A DNA stretch of 64,000 nucleotides from an uncultured Carboxylicivirga sp. (GCF_963668385.1 NZ_OY764327.1:5552501-5616500), one strand, 5' to 3'; shown: positions 47,574 through 57,638, counted from the stretch's first letter. Numbers and translations are program-made. The notes: generated by a model from the letters alone, not told the origin.

Positions 47574-48016
47574 AGTTTATAATTGTTTTCAATGTAGGTT
47601 CAACAAAACAAAGCCTTGATTAAACAAATTTTATACCAAGATTTAACATATTTTCAAACCTAAAGTTCATAACAAAACTTAATGTTTTCGGGAAATGTTA
47701 GGTACTTCTATCTATTTTTTAAGCTTAAATACATTTCATAGATGCATTTACAAAAAAACACCCCACTGAATATTTTATGTCAATCCCAATAAAAGGTTAA
47801 AGTTGAAAACTATCCTCAACAATAACAAAAGAACTTTTAACTATATTTAATAATGTCTTGTGCAAATACCCGAACCATTGTGTCGATAAAAACATAAAAA
47901 CAGAATCGATAGAAACACTAAACAGTTTTTAAAATAGTATGATTTAACAGGCATTTAACAACTCCACCAAACTTTTCCCTACCAGATGTGTTAACTTTGT
48001 AATCAGGTTTAATTTT
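47574..48016. other. Divergent AT-rich intergenic region
   Basis: 443 bases between the secretion operon (- strand) and the HYC_CC_PP gene (+ strand). The only regulatory signal I can support is the -7 box listed separately at 47992-47999. No hairpin, tRNA or small gene was recognised in the remainder. Confidence 0.5.
47992..47999 (+). promoter_or_regulatory. Bacteroidota -7 box for the metal-efflux locus
   Basis: TAACTTTG fits TAnnTTTG and lies 17 bases before ATG 48017. No TTG at the ideal distance is seen; the nearest candidate is TTTT at 47973-47976. Confidence 0.5.
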
Positions 48017-48391
48017 ATGATCCGAAAAATCGTACATATAATAATGGCATTGCTACTGCTGACTTCCACTATGGGATTTACAGTATCGAAACATTATTGT
48101 GGTGCGCATTTAATAGACGTAAGCATTAATAAGGAAGCTAAAAGCTGTTGTGGTGATGAAGGAATTTGTAAGTCCTGTCATAACGAAACCCATCATTTTC
48201 AAGTGGAGAATGATTTCAATATGGTAACAGATTTCCAATTAAATATTCCTTTTGTTTATGTAGCTCCAATAATATTTCTGTTATCTGATGTTATTGAGAA
48301 AGATACTGAAGATTTCGTTGAAATTGTAGCTTCTCCACCACCGCCTGATCTAGGCATTCGCCTTTCTTTTCTTCAAAGTTATTTGAATTGA
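48017..48391 (+). CDS. HYC_CC_PP-like small secreted protein of metal-efflux loci
   Basis: A 124-residue protein with a signal peptide (about 1-22). It shows the three features that name the family: HYC near residue 27 (SKHYCGAHL), a CC pair (KSCCGDEGICKSCHNETHH) and a run of prolines near the end (ASPPPPDLG). The Cys/His-rich middle could bind copper or another soft metal. It opens the CusA/TolC/CusB locus. Function is not established. Confidence 0.8.
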   Translation: MIRKIVHIIMALLLLTSTMGFTVSKHYCGAHLIDVSINKEAKSCCGDEGICKSCHNETHHFQVENDFNMVTDFQLNIPFVYVAPIIFLLSDVIEKDTEDFVEIVASPPPPDLGIRLSFLQSYLN

Positions 48392-48545
48392 TTCTCACTA
48401 GTTTATTAGTTTTTAGGCAGTAGGCAATAGATTGTTATAACACATTGTTTATACACTTAAAATTAAGGCTTTATAATGAATTTACATGTTCTATTATTTG
48501 GTCCGTAGGTTAAAATCAATTCAATAACCATGTTATCATTTTGAA

Positions 48546-51500
48546 ATGCTAAATAAAATTATCCGCTTTTTTCTGGAAAATAAGCTGGTAACATTCCTGG
48601 TATTAGTGGTATTTATCAGCTGGGGAATCATCACTTCCCCTTTTGGTTGGAATACGGGCTTTTTACCAAGCGATCCGGTACCCGTTGATGCCATTCCAGA
48701 TATTGGCGAAAACCAGCAAATAGTTTATACAGAATGGCCCGGACGGTCACCACAGGATATTGACGATCAGATCTCATATCCACTAACATCGGCTCTTTTG
48801 GGTATGCCCGGCGTTAAAACCATTCGAAGTAACTCCATCTTCGGATTATCCAGCATCTATATTATTTTCGATGAAGATGTTGAGTTTTATTGGAGTCGAA
48901 CACGAATTTTAGAAAAGCTGAATTCTTTACCATCCGGAACATTACCCGATGGAGTAGCACCGGCATTGGGGCCTGATGCCACTGCTTTAGGCCAGATTTA
49001 CTGGTATACTTTGGAAGGACGTGATGAGCAAGGCAATCCTGTGGGTGGTTGGGATCCGCAGGAATTAAGAACTGTGCAGGACTACTATGTAAGATATTCT
49101 TTATCATCTGCCGAAGGGGTTGCCGAAGTAGCTTCCATAGGTGGATTTATTAAAGAATATCAGGTGGATGTGGATCCGTTTGCCATGAAGGGTTACGACG
49201 TTAATCTGTCGCAAATAATTGCAGCTGTAAAAAACAGTAACCTCGATATTGGTGCACGGACTCTGGAGGTGAACAGGGCTGAGTACCTCGTACGAGCCAT
49301 CGGTTACATTAAAAATATTGAAGATCTTGAGAACAGTGTGGTAACCGTTAGAAATCATGTTCCGGTAAAATTAAAAGACGTTGCTAAAGTCAACCTCGGT
49401 CCTGCTAACCGACGTGGAGGATTGGATAAAGACGGTGTTGAAGCTGTTGGTGGTGTTGTGGTTGCCCGATATGGTGCCAACCCCATGAAAACCATCGACA
49501 ACCTGAAAGAAAAGATAGCTGAGATAGCTCCCGGCCTTCCTTCTAAAACATTAGACGATGGAACAATTTCGAAGGTAACTCTGGTTCCATTTTACGATCG
49601 TACGGGGTTAATCAAAGAAACACTGGGCACATTGGAAGAAGCTATCAGCCTGGAATTACTCATCAGCATACTGGTTGTAATTGTATTGGTCTTCAACCTG
49701 AGAGCTTCCCTACTAATATCCAGCTTACTGCCGTTAGGTGTGCTCATCACATTTATAACCATGCGGCACTTTGGTGTTGATGCCAATATTGTAGCACTAT
49801 CGGGTATTGCCATTGCCATTGGTGTAATGGTTGATGTGGGCGTTGTCTTTGTCGAAAACATTATAAGGCATCTTGATTTACCTGAAAACAAAGGGGCAAA
49901 GGGAAAACAACTCCGTCAGGTAATTTACGTTGCCACAACAGAGGTAGCCGGAGCGGTTATCACTGCGCTGGCCACTACAATTATTAGTTTTTTACCGGTG
50001 TTTGCCATGGAGGCAGCCGAAGGTAAATTATTCAAGCCATTGGCTTACACCAAGTCGTTTACCATGCTTTCGGCTCTATTAATTGGATTGATTATCATTC
50101 CAAGTCTGGCAAATCTGATTTTTTCTTTAAGAACAGATAAGAAGAAACATAAAACATTTACCAACATTGCTTTAATAGGAGCCGGAGTTGTATTGGCTAT
50201 TATTTCAGGTAATTTAATTGCCTTGGCTATTTCTGCCTATGGTATTAATGGCTTACTATCAGAAGTAAAACCTGCCATTTATGAGCGGTGGGGCAATTTT
50301 GCAAACATTGCCATCAGTTTGGTAGTAGTTGTCTTCTTCCTTACAAAAATTTGGATGCCATTAGGTGCCCAGAATTCTACATTTGCCAATTTCCTATTTG
50401 TGATATTAATTGTATCAGCCATTTTGGGCGTATTATCAATGGTTATTCGTTATTACGAAAGAATATTAGGTTGGTGCCTGAATCACATTGTCGCTTTCAT
50501 TTCTCTTCCCATTACTATTATCCTATTCGGATTGATGGTGTGGCAAGGCTTTGGAAAGATATTTGGTTTTATGCCAAAGTTTATTCAAAACACCGGAGCA
50601 TATACTTATTTGAATGAAGAATTTCCAGGCATTGGTAAAGAATTTATGCCAACACTCGACGAAGGTTCATTCTTGTTGATGCCAACAACCATGCCTCATT
50701 CAGGCATTGCTGAGAATCTGGATGTAATTCGCTTGCTCGATCAAAGAGTTAGTTCCATCCCCGAAGTTGAGTCGGTAGTTGGTAAATGGGGACGTGTAAA
50801 TTCAGCCCTCGACCCTGCTCCAACTTCCATGTACGAAAATGTAATCAATTATAAATCGGAGTATATTCTTAACGATAAAGGACATCGTGAACGTTACAAG
50901 GTTGATAAGTACGAAAAATTTCTCTTGGATCTTCAACAATTGGGTAAAGACTCACAATACAGATACGATAAGGATACACATCAAATAGAATCATCCAATA
51001 ATGATAAGTGGAAAAATGCTTCCTTATCAGAAAAAGAAGTAAAACGAATTGAGGCTAATATTGCTGATTACCTGATACCCGATATAAACGGTGAGTATTT
51101 CAGACAGTGGCGCGATGAAATAAAATCGCCCGATGATATCTGGAATGAAATCATATCAAAAAGTCAGATTCCGGGATTAACATCAGCGCCCAAGTTACAG
51201 CCTATTTCAACACGTTTGGTGATGTTACAAACCGGAATGCGAGCCCCCATGGGAATTAAAGTCTTTGGGCCTAGTCTGGAAAGCATTGAACAAACGGGTT
51301 TGAAACTGGAGAGTCTTCTAAAAAATGTTGAAGGGGTAAATCCACAGTCGGTATTTGCCGATCGTGTAGTTGGTAAACCCTACCTTGAAATGAAGATAGA
51401 TCGTGATGCCATTGCCCGATATGGCATGAGCATTAGTCAGCTTCAAATGGTGATAGGAAGTGCTATTGGCGGAATGCCGTTAACTAACACAGTAGAAGGT

Positions 51501-52433
51501 CGCGAACGTTATCCTGTTCGATTGCGTTACGCACGTGAGTTTCGTGATAACCCCGAAGATCTGAAAAACATCCTGATACCGGTAAATAATGGAGCTCAGG
51601 TGCCACTCGGAGAATTGGTAGATATCCAGTATACCAGAGGGCCACAGATGATTAAAAGTGAAGACACCTTTTTAGTTGGGTATGTCATCTTTGATAAAAA
51701 AGATGGTTTTGCCGAAGTGGATGTGGTAGAACAAGCTCAGGCTTATCTTAAAGATCAAATTGCTAAGGGTAATTTTGTATTACCGGCAGGTGTCAACTAT
51801 AAATTTACGGGTAATTATGAGAATCAGATAAGAGCAACCAAACGATTAAGTCTGGTGATTCCCATTTCGCTTATCATCATCTTCCTGATTCTGTATTTTC
51901 AATTCCGATCTGTCATTTCAACTGCGTTGATATTCTCAGGAATTATTGTAGCATTCTCAGGTGGTTTTATCATGCTTTGGTTGTACGCTCAGCCCTGGTT
52001 TATGGACGCTACTCTCGCCGGTATTAGCCTGAGGGATTTATTCCAGATAACACCCATCAACCTAAGTGTGGCTGTGTGGGTAGGATTTATTGCCTTGTTT
52101 GGTGTAGCCACCGACGATGGTGTGTTGATTAGTACCTATATTCAGCAATTACTGGAAAAACACAATCCTCAAAACAAAGCGGATTTGAAGAAGGTGATTC
52201 TCGAAGCCGGTTCCAAACGAGTTCGTCCGGCTATTATGACCACAGCAACCACCATTATTGCACTACTTCCGGTTCTTACCTCAACCGGTAAGGGATCAGA
52301 TATTATGGTGCCTATGGCCATTCCGCTATTTGGAGGAATGACCATCGAAGTCATCACCATGTTTGTGGTTCCGGTTCTGTATTACTTATGGAAATCAAAA
52401 ACGATGAAAGGAGAAAGCCATGAAACCAAATAA
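48546..52433 (+). CDS. cusA: CusA/CzcA-type heavy-metal RND efflux pump, unusually long
   Basis: A 1295-residue inner-membrane pump. The heavy-metal RND signature appears early (DAIPDIGENQQIVYTEWPGRSPQDIDDQISYP is split across 64-95), followed by periplasmic domains and TM4 with VSFLPVF-like and DVGVVFVEN motifs. Typical CusA proteins have about 1040 residues. The extra length comes mainly from added hydrophobic segments after TM6 (about 540-660) and a charged insertion in the second periplasmic half (about 780-880). A methionine-rich site TGMRAPMGIKVFG may be part of the metal path. The gene overlaps the next one by 14 bases. Confidence 0.92.
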   Translation: MLNKIIRFFLENKLVTFLVLVVFISWGIITSPFGWNTGFLPSDPVPVDAIPDIGENQQIVYTEWPGRSPQDIDDQISYPLTSALLGMPGVKTIRSNSIFGLSSIYIIFDEDVEFYWSRTRILEKLNSLPSGTLPDGVAPALGPDATALGQIYWYTLEGRDEQGNPVGGWDPQELRTVQDYYVRYSLSSAEGVAEVASIGGFIKEYQVDVDPFAMKGYDVNLSQIIAAVKNSNLDIGARTLEVNRAEYLVRAIGYIKNIEDLENSVVTVRNHVPVKLKDVAKVNLGPANRRGGLDKDGVEAVGGVVVARYGANPMKTIDNLKEKIAEIAPGLPSKTLDDGTISKVTLVPFYDRTGLIKETLGTLEEAISLELLISILVVIVLVFNLRASLLISSLLPLGVLITFITMRHFGVDANIVALSGIAIAIGVMVDVGVVFVENIIRHLDLPENKGAKGKQLRQVIYVATTEVAGAVITALATTIISFLPVFAMEAAEGKLFKPLAYTKSFTMLSALLIGLIIIPSLANLIFSLRTDKKKHKTFTNIALIGAGVVLAIISGNLIALAISAYGINGLLSEVKPAIYERWGNFANIAISLVVVVFFLTKIWMPLGAQNSTFANFLFVILIVSAILGVLSMVIRYYERILGWCLNHIVAFISLPITIILFGLMVWQGFGKIFGFMPKFIQNTGAYTYLNEEFPGIGKEFMPTLDEGSFLLMPTTMPHSGIAENLDVIRLLDQRVSSIPEVESVVGKWGRVNSALDPAPTSMYENVINYKSEYILNDKGHRERYKVDKYEKFLLDLQQLGKDSQYRYDKDTHQIESSNNDKWKNASLSEKEVKRIEANIADYLIPDINGEYFRQWRDEIKSPDDIWNEIISKSQIPGLTSAPKLQPISTRLVMLQTGMRAPMGIKVFGPSLESIEQTGLKLESLLKNVEGVNPQSVFADRVVGKPYLEMKIDRDAIARYGMSISQLQMVIGSAIGGMPLTNTVEGRERYPVRLRYAREFRDNPEDLKNILIPVNNGAQVPLGELVDIQYTRGPQMIKSEDTFLVGYVIFDKKDGFAEVDVVEQAQAYLKDQIAKGNFVLPAGVNYKFTGNYENQIRATKRLSLVIPISLIIIFLILYFQFRSVISTALIFSGIIVAFSGGFIMLWLYAQPWFMDATLAGISLRDLFQITPINLSVAVWVGFIALFGVATDDGVLISTYIQQLLEKHNPQNKADLKKVILEAGSKRVRPAIMTTATTIIALLPVLTSTGKGSDIMVPMAIPLFGGMTIEVITMFVVPVLYYLWKSKTMKGESHETK

Positions 52434-53679
52434 ATTACGATATCAAACATTAGTAAAAAGTACATTGAGTATTCTTTTGATTCTATTGGGATGGACGGGC
52501 AATAATATATTGGCTCAGGACAATCTGGATCATTACCTGACGCTGTCGGCCGAAAACAATCCATCGTTAAAAGCTGCATTTAATAAATATATGGCAGCCT
52601 TGGAAAAAGCACCGCAGGTATCTGCTCTGCCCGATCCACAAATTGCTTTTGCCTATTTTATTCAACCTGTTGAAACCCGCGTGGGGCCTCAGGAATTCAA
52701 AATATCGGCATCTCAAATGTTTCCATGGTTTGGAACTTTACAGGCTCGCGAAAATGCCGCCATAAGCAATGCAAAGGCTCAATATGAAATGTTTGAACAA
52801 CAAAAATCAAAGTTGTTTCAGGAAGTAAAAGCCAACTGGTACAATCTCTATTTCAATCAAAGGGCCCTTTATATTACAATGGAGAATATGACTCTTCTAC
52901 AATCCTTTCAACGCCTGGCAACGGCTAAAGTAGAAGCCGGAAAGGTATCGGCTGCTGATCAATATAGGATTGAGATGAATATGAATGATCTTGAAAATGA
53001 ATTGGCTCAACTTAGAGATGCACAATCATTATTGACAACCAGCTTCAAGAACTTGATTGGCACCACATCTGAAATAGCTGTTGGCGATACTATTATTTCA
53101 ACAGATTTACTTTTGAGTAAAGAGGCCATTATGGATTCCATCAAAGCTAAAAACCATGTTTTGCTTTCGATGGATTTAAAAACATCAGCCCTTGATTACC
53201 AAAAAGAAGCAGCCCAAAAAGCCGGTGGTCCCAATTTCAATGTTGGTATCGACTACACTTTTATAGGTAAAGGAGAAAATAATCTATCAGGTAAAGATGC
53301 CATACTTTTTCCAAAGATTGGTTTTAGCATTCCGCTGTATCGAAGAAAATACAAGAGTATGGTACAGGAAGTAGTTTATCAACAAGAAGCTGTAACCAAC
53401 GATAAAAGCAATCAGACCAATATTCTGGAAAATATTCTGGAAAAAAGCTACAACGAAATGACTGATGCAGAACGTCGAGTAAGGCTTTTCGAAAAGCAGC
53501 TATTACTATCATCCAAGTCATTGCGAATTATTGAGACCGAATATGCCAATCAAAACAGCAATTTTGAAGAGATGCTACGGATGCAAAAACGTATGCTAAA
53601 ATATCAATTGGAACTGGAAAAAGCCAGAACAGACAAACTGGCTTCTATTGCTTTTATATACTATTTAATGGGCAAATAA
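52420..53679 (+). CDS. TolC/CusC-type outer-membrane channel
   Basis: A 419-residue protein with a signal peptide ending near LAQ and two coiled-coil OEP repeats. Its ATG lies inside the end of cusA, preceded by a strong Shine-Dalgarno-like AAAGGAG, unusual for Bacteroidota, which often lack SD sequences; this supports the overlapping start. It forms the outer-membrane part of the metal efflux complex with CusA and the CusB-like adaptor. Confidence 0.9.
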   Translation: MKPNKLRYQTLVKSTLSILLILLGWTGNNILAQDNLDHYLTLSAENNPSLKAAFNKYMAALEKAPQVSALPDPQIAFAYFIQPVETRVGPQEFKISASQMFPWFGTLQARENAAISNAKAQYEMFEQQKSKLFQEVKANWYNLYFNQRALYITMENMTLLQSFQRLATAKVEAGKVSAADQYRIEMNMNDLENELAQLRDAQSLLTTSFKNLIGTTSEIAVGDTIISTDLLLSKEAIMDSIKAKNHVLLSMDLKTSALDYQKEAAQKAGGPNFNVGIDYTFIGKGENNLSGKDAILFPKIGFSIPLYRRKYKSMVQEVVYQQEAVTNDKSNQTNILENILEKSYNEMTDAERRVRLFEKQLLLSSKSLRIIETEYANQNSNFEEMLRMQKRMLKYQLELEKARTDKLASIAFIYYLMGK

Positions 53680-53838
53680 GATTAGTATGTTAGTAATTAG
53701 GCAGTAGTCAGAAGCAAATTAAGATTCAGATAAATAACAAGCAGCTAACGGCTAATAGCTTTTTATCATTAGGAATGAGTTCTTAATAAAAAATGTAATT
53801 GTACTATCAATAGTAACAATCAATTGAAAAAAGAAATA

Positions 53839-55674
53839 ATGAAAAAGATACTTCAATATATAAAATCGAATTACAAAGCGGTATTCATCACTTTGTTGGC
53901 CGGCTTGCTAATTGGCTGGATCATTAAGCCATCTCATTCAGAAGAAACGCAGCAACATCAACACAATCATGCTGAAGAATCAACTACATGGACCTGTTCG
54001 ATGCACCCACAAATTAAACAGGAAGAGCCTGGTTCATGCCCCATTTGCGGAATGGATCTGATTCCTTTAAAATCGATGCAAGGCAGTGATGAAGCAAATC
54101 CTGATGAAATTGCCATGAGTGAAGCCGCCATAAAACTGGCCGATATTCAAACTGTGAAAGTGGCGAAGAAACAAGCCATAAGGAAAGAATATTTACAAGG
54201 TAAGATTGAACCTGACGAAAGAAAAATAGCTCAGCTTACGGCTCGTTTTAACGGAAGAATTGAAAAGTTAAACATCAATTTTACCGGACAAAATGTACGT
54301 AAAGGGCAAGCTTTGGCAACCATTTATTCACCGGAATTGGTGAGTGCACAGCGCGAATTGATAGAAGCCACTGCTTTAAAAGAAACCAATCCGGCTCTTT
54401 ACAAAGCTGCAAAAGCCAAGTTACTGGCATGGGATTTAACACCTCAACAAATCAGTGAGATTGAAAATGCGAGTGATCCGATTGTACATTTTAATATTCT
54501 TTCGCCTGTAAGCGGCACTGTAACATCACGAAAAATAGCCCAAGGTGATTATGTGAAAGAAGGAACGGATATGTTTCAGATTATTGACCTTAGTAAAGTA
54601 TGGATTCAACTGGATGCTTATGAGACAGACCTTCCTTGGATTGCACAAGGTGATAAAATCAGCTTCAACACCCAATCGCAACCGGGTAAAACCTTCGAAG
54701 CTAAAGTGAGTTTTATCGATCCTATTTTGAATCCACAAACAAGAGTTGCCAATGTAAGAGCTGAGGTGAATAATCCGGATGGAAACCTAAAACCCGGAAT
54801 ATTTGTCACCGCTTATGTGGAATCAGAATTATCGAAGGATGACGCATTAATTATTCCAAAATCGGCTGTGCTTTGGACTGGCAAAAGAGCCGTTGTATAT
54901 GTAAAAGTAGAAGGCCGTGAACAACCCACTTTCCTGTATCGTGAAATTGTGCTGGGGCCAGAGGCTGGTGATTCATATATAGTGGCTGATGGACTTAAAG
55001 TAGGTGAAGTCATAGCTGCCAACGGAGTATTTAAAATTGATGCAGCCGCTCAATTAGAAGGAAAACAAAGTATGATGAATTCATCCAAAAGTGATATGCA
55101 CCATATGGATATGAGCATGAATATGAAAGAGGATTCGTTTCAGGTAGCGGGTAATTGTGGAATGTGCAAAGAAACCATCGAAACAGCTGCTAAAAGTGTT
55201 AATGGCGTTCATGTGGCTGAATGGAATAAAGAAACCAAAACATTCAAAGTTAGTTACATGGCAAACGAAACAGATTTATCGAGCATTCACAAGGCAATAG
55301 CAGCTGCCGGCTATGATACTGAACTAGAGAAGGCTTCAGCAGATGTATACAACAAACTACCTGAATGTTGCCATTACGATCGTAACTATTTCGATAAAGC
55401 AAATACACAGAGTCAGACCTATTCTTTTAAAGTATTTGGCAACTGTGGAATGTGTAAAGACCGAATTGAAGAAGCAGCTGCAAAAGTGGAAGGCGTTAAT
55501 AGTGCTGAGTGGAATGAAGAAACCAAGATGATAACCATTGAAGGCAGCCCATCATTGAACATTCATATGGTGCATAAAGCTATTGCAGCTGTTGGTCACG
55601 ATACCGAAATGGCAAAAGCACCAGATTCAGTCTACAATAATCTTCCAGAGTGCTGTCTATATGAAAGACAATAA
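53839..55674 (+). CDS. cusB: CusB-like RND adaptor with heavy-metal binding domain and two HMA modules
   Basis: ATG 53839 is preferred; an in-frame TTG at 53824 would add five residues. A single N-terminal helix is followed by a His-rich stretch and a heavy-metal-binding YHS-like domain (about 50-80) with CSMHPQIK and CPICGMDLIPL. The adaptor core has lipoyl, hairpin and beta-barrel parts. After a Met/His-rich linker two HMA-like domains follow (about 430-500 and 535-605), each with GNCGMCK as metal motif and each ending in YNxLPECCxYxR. Expected role: capture periplasmic copper or silver and pass it to CusA. Confidence 0.9.
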   Translation: MKKILQYIKSNYKAVFITLLAGLLIGWIIKPSHSEETQQHQHNHAEESTTWTCSMHPQIKQEEPGSCPICGMDLIPLKSMQGSDEANPDEIAMSEAAIKLADIQTVKVAKKQAIRKEYLQGKIEPDERKIAQLTARFNGRIEKLNINFTGQNVRKGQALATIYSPELVSAQRELIEATALKETNPALYKAAKAKLLAWDLTPQQISEIENASDPIVHFNILSPVSGTVTSRKIAQGDYVKEGTDMFQIIDLSKVWIQLDAYETDLPWIAQGDKISFNTQSQPGKTFEAKVSFIDPILNPQTRVANVRAEVNNPDGNLKPGIFVTAYVESELSKDDALIIPKSAVLWTGKRAVVYVKVEGREQPTFLYREIVLGPEAGDSYIVADGLKVGEVIAANGVFKIDAAAQLEGKQSMMNSSKSDMHHMDMSMNMKEDSFQVAGNCGMCKETIETAAKSVNGVHVAEWNKETKTFKVSYMANETDLSSIHKAIAAAGYDTELEKASADVYNKLPECCHYDRNYFDKANTQSQTYSFKVFGNCGMCKDRIEEAAAKVEGVNSAEWNEETKMITIEGSPSLNIHMVHKAIAAVGHDTEMAKAPDSVYNNLPECCLYERQ

Positions 55675-55714
55675 AATATTGAATGAAATTATTAATCAAA
55701 AAAATATATAAAAC

Positions 55715-56062
55715 ATGAAAACAAAAATGAGCTTAATCGCAGTAATGATGGTAGCTTCCATCTCCTTATTTGCAAAAAACACCGATAAAACTTTTAAGGT
55801 ATACGGCAATTGTGGCATGTGCGAAAAAACCATTGAAAAAGCTGCCAATTTGGTTGACGGAGTGATCAAAGCCGATTGGAACAAAGAAACCAAAATGATG
55901 AATCTGACTTTTGATTCGGCTAAAACCACCGACGAAAAAGTTCAGGAGGCCATTGCCAAATCGGGCTACGATACAGAGAAAAAAACAGCCCCGGATGAAG
56001 CTTATAATAAACTTCCAGGCTGCTGTAAATACGACAGAAAACCTAAAACAGAAAAAGAATAA
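55715..56062 (+). CDS. Secreted single-HMA metal-binding protein
   Basis: A 115-residue protein with a signal peptide (about 1-19) and one HMA domain (YGNCGMCEKTIEKAANLVDG) followed by YNKLPGCCKYDRK. The whole mature part is closely similar to the C-terminal modules of the preceding CusB-like protein, so it looks like a free copy of that module. Likely a periplasmic metallochaperone for the efflux pump, 40 bases downstream of it. Confidence 0.9.
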   Translation: MKTKMSLIAVMMVASISLFAKNTDKTFKVYGNCGMCEKTIEKAANLVDGVIKADWNKETKMMNLTFDSAKTTDEKVQEAIAKSGYDTEKKTAPDEAYNKLPGCCKYDRKPKTEKE

Positions 56063-56069
56063 TTTTGAA

Positions 56070-56411
56070 CTAAGAAGCATTTCTGATTGCCGGAGATGCC
56101 TCTTTCTTTTTCAAATATCGGGCACATTGCACCACCTGATTATAGCCTAACAAAGTACCCAAAATATAATCTTCTTCGGGCGATAATTCATTCAGGCTTT
56201 TATGGCAAAAGCAGTTGATTACATTCACACATTCTTTGGCACCAAAATAAATATTCACCTTATTAACACTAACTGGTTGAATCAGATAATCAATACCATT
56301 CGATTCTAATTTTTTAATGGCTAAATCAACATCCTTCGATGCCATGGTGTGTAAAATAAGATTTCTCAAACCTTTTTTATACTCATATATATGATGACAA
56401 AATACTCTCAT
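56070..56411 (-). CDS. DUF2023-family protein
   Basis: A 113-residue cytoplasmic protein without signal or membrane helix. It resembles DUF2023 (RVFCHHIYEYKKGLRNLILHT, then FGAKECVNVI and LSPEEDYILGTLLGYNQVVQC), a family often found next to flavodoxin, as here. It has conserved Cys residues (5, 60, 67, 95). It lies 145 bases after the flavodoxin gene on the same strand. Function unknown; a role linked to flavodoxin is plausible. Confidence 0.75.
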   Translation of the reverse strand: MRVFCHHIYEYKKGLRNLILHTMASKDVDLAIKKLESNGIDYLIQPVSVNKVNIYFGAKECVNVINCFCHKSLNELSPEEDYILGTLLGYNQVVQCARYLKKKEASPAIRNAS

Positions 56412-56556
56412 ATTAAATAATTTAAAAAGAACAGATCAGATTCAACTTTTGAGAAATCAGAAATGGAAAACACAAAACACTGATTCATCAATACGAAGTA
56501 TTTTCTAACCTGCTCTTTAATTATGGATAAAAAAATAATTACAATGGTTAGTTATT

Positions 56557-57060
56557 TCAATTCAGGTAATTTCTAATACCCTCAATCCATTTACTAACTC
56601 GTTCATCGGTTTTATCACTTTCATTATCCACATCAATAGCCAATCCCACAAAGCTATCTTCAACAAGTGCAGTTGAAGCGTCAAAGGTATATTCATCTTT
56701 TGCAACTTGTCCTATTATTTGAGCTTCACTGTTAGCAATCGCCTTGTAAATAGTACCCATTCCATCAACAAATGTATCCGGGTACGACTCTGCATCACCT
56801 AAACCAAAGAGAGCAACCGTTTTTCCCTGTAGATTAGCATTCTCTAATTCGGTAATAAAATCTTCCCAATCGTCTTGTAAATCCCCATAGCCCCATGTAC
56901 TGGTTCCTAAAAACAATACTTCATATGTATCCAATTCTGCCACATTAATTGCAGCTACATCTATTAATTTGGCTTCGTTACCGAGTTTGGTATTGATTAG
57001 TTTTGCTACGGCTTCGGTATTTCCCGAGCTTGATCCGTAAAGTATTGCTGTTTGCTTCAT
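56557..57060 (-). CDS. fldA: Flavodoxin
   Basis: A 167-residue long-chain flavodoxin. The FMN phosphate loop is YGSSSGNTEAV (residues 8-18); the isoalloxazine-binding segments are GTSTWGYGDLQDDWEDF and FGLGDAESYPDTFVDGMG. It is a low-potential electron carrier replacing ferredoxin, often induced by iron limitation. It probably forms a unit with the DUF2023 gene. Confidence 0.96.
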   Translation of the reverse strand: MKQTAILYGSSSGNTEAVAKLINTKLGNEAKLIDVAAINVAELDTYEVLFLGTSTWGYGDLQDDWEDFITELENANLQGKTVALFGLGDAESYPDTFVDGMGTIYKAIANSEAQIIGQVAKDEYTFDASTALVEDSFVGLAIDVDNESDKTDERVSKWIEGIRNYLN

Positions 57061-57088
57061 CCGGTTAATTTTAAGTATGATTACATCA

Positions 57089-57119
57089 CAAAACTAACCG
57101 ACTAGCCATCACTATACAA
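57089..57119 (-). promoter_or_regulatory. Promoter of the flavodoxin gene
   Basis: On the - strand TTG (57117-57119), 20-base spacer, TAGTTTTG (57089-57096): a good match to the Bacteroidota TTTG/TAnnTTTG promoter, 28 bases before the ATG at 57060. Confidence 0.7.
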
Positions 57120-57260
57120 TCGCCAATATTGGGGTTTTTATGCAGATAAAAGTATAAACAATCAACTTCACAAAAGTCACATTCCCTTGCTAATCCGATC
57201 ATTAACTACTACACATCCCAATAATTGGTTACTAATAATTAGGTAATGATGCTTAAAAAT

Positions 57261-57638
57261 CTAGTTGGCTATAATGGGTACTCCTATTTCTTTCAGAGAC
57301 AGAAAACAATCGGTTCGACCATAAAAGTATCGACTTGCTAATAACGATTGAAGTTCATTTAATTCTTTTCGATTTAATAACATTGACACATTACGATGCC
57401 CTAATGGTACAATTATCTTTCTTCGGTAATCAAGATCAGCATTGATACTTTCATAATACGACCCATCAATTTTCGAGATATTATCTTTAAAAAAGCAGTA
57501 AGCCTCTTCGTCAAAAGAAAAAAGAAAATGATAGAATTCAATGTGAATTTTATCGCAACTAGAGCATAAAAAAACTCTTCCATTACGGGTTTGACTGATT
57601 ATCTTTTCCATAAGCAATTTATTTACCCGAAATTGCAT
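57261..57638 (-). CDS. Uncharacterised small protein (DUF6686-like)
   Basis: A 125-residue cytoplasmic protein, or 116 residues if it starts at the internal ATG 57611. It has a CxxC (FLCSSCDKIHIEF) and a short conserved-looking end with LLNRKELNELQSLL. From memory it resembles a Bacteroidota-specific family annotated DUF6686, but I cannot confirm this. No function is proposed. Confidence 0.6.
   Translation of the reverse strand: MQFRVNKLLMEKIISQTRNGRVFLCSSCDKIHIEFYHFLFSFDEEAYCFFKDNISKIDGSYYESINADLDYRRKIIVPLGHRNVSMLLNRKELNELQSLLASRYFYGRTDCFLSLKEIGVPIIAN

Noticed and set aside
48405-48430. Short repeat TTAGGCAGTAG shared with 53695-53712 as a mobile-element scar
   Set aside because: Only about 11 bases are shared and no longer structure or target duplication is present.
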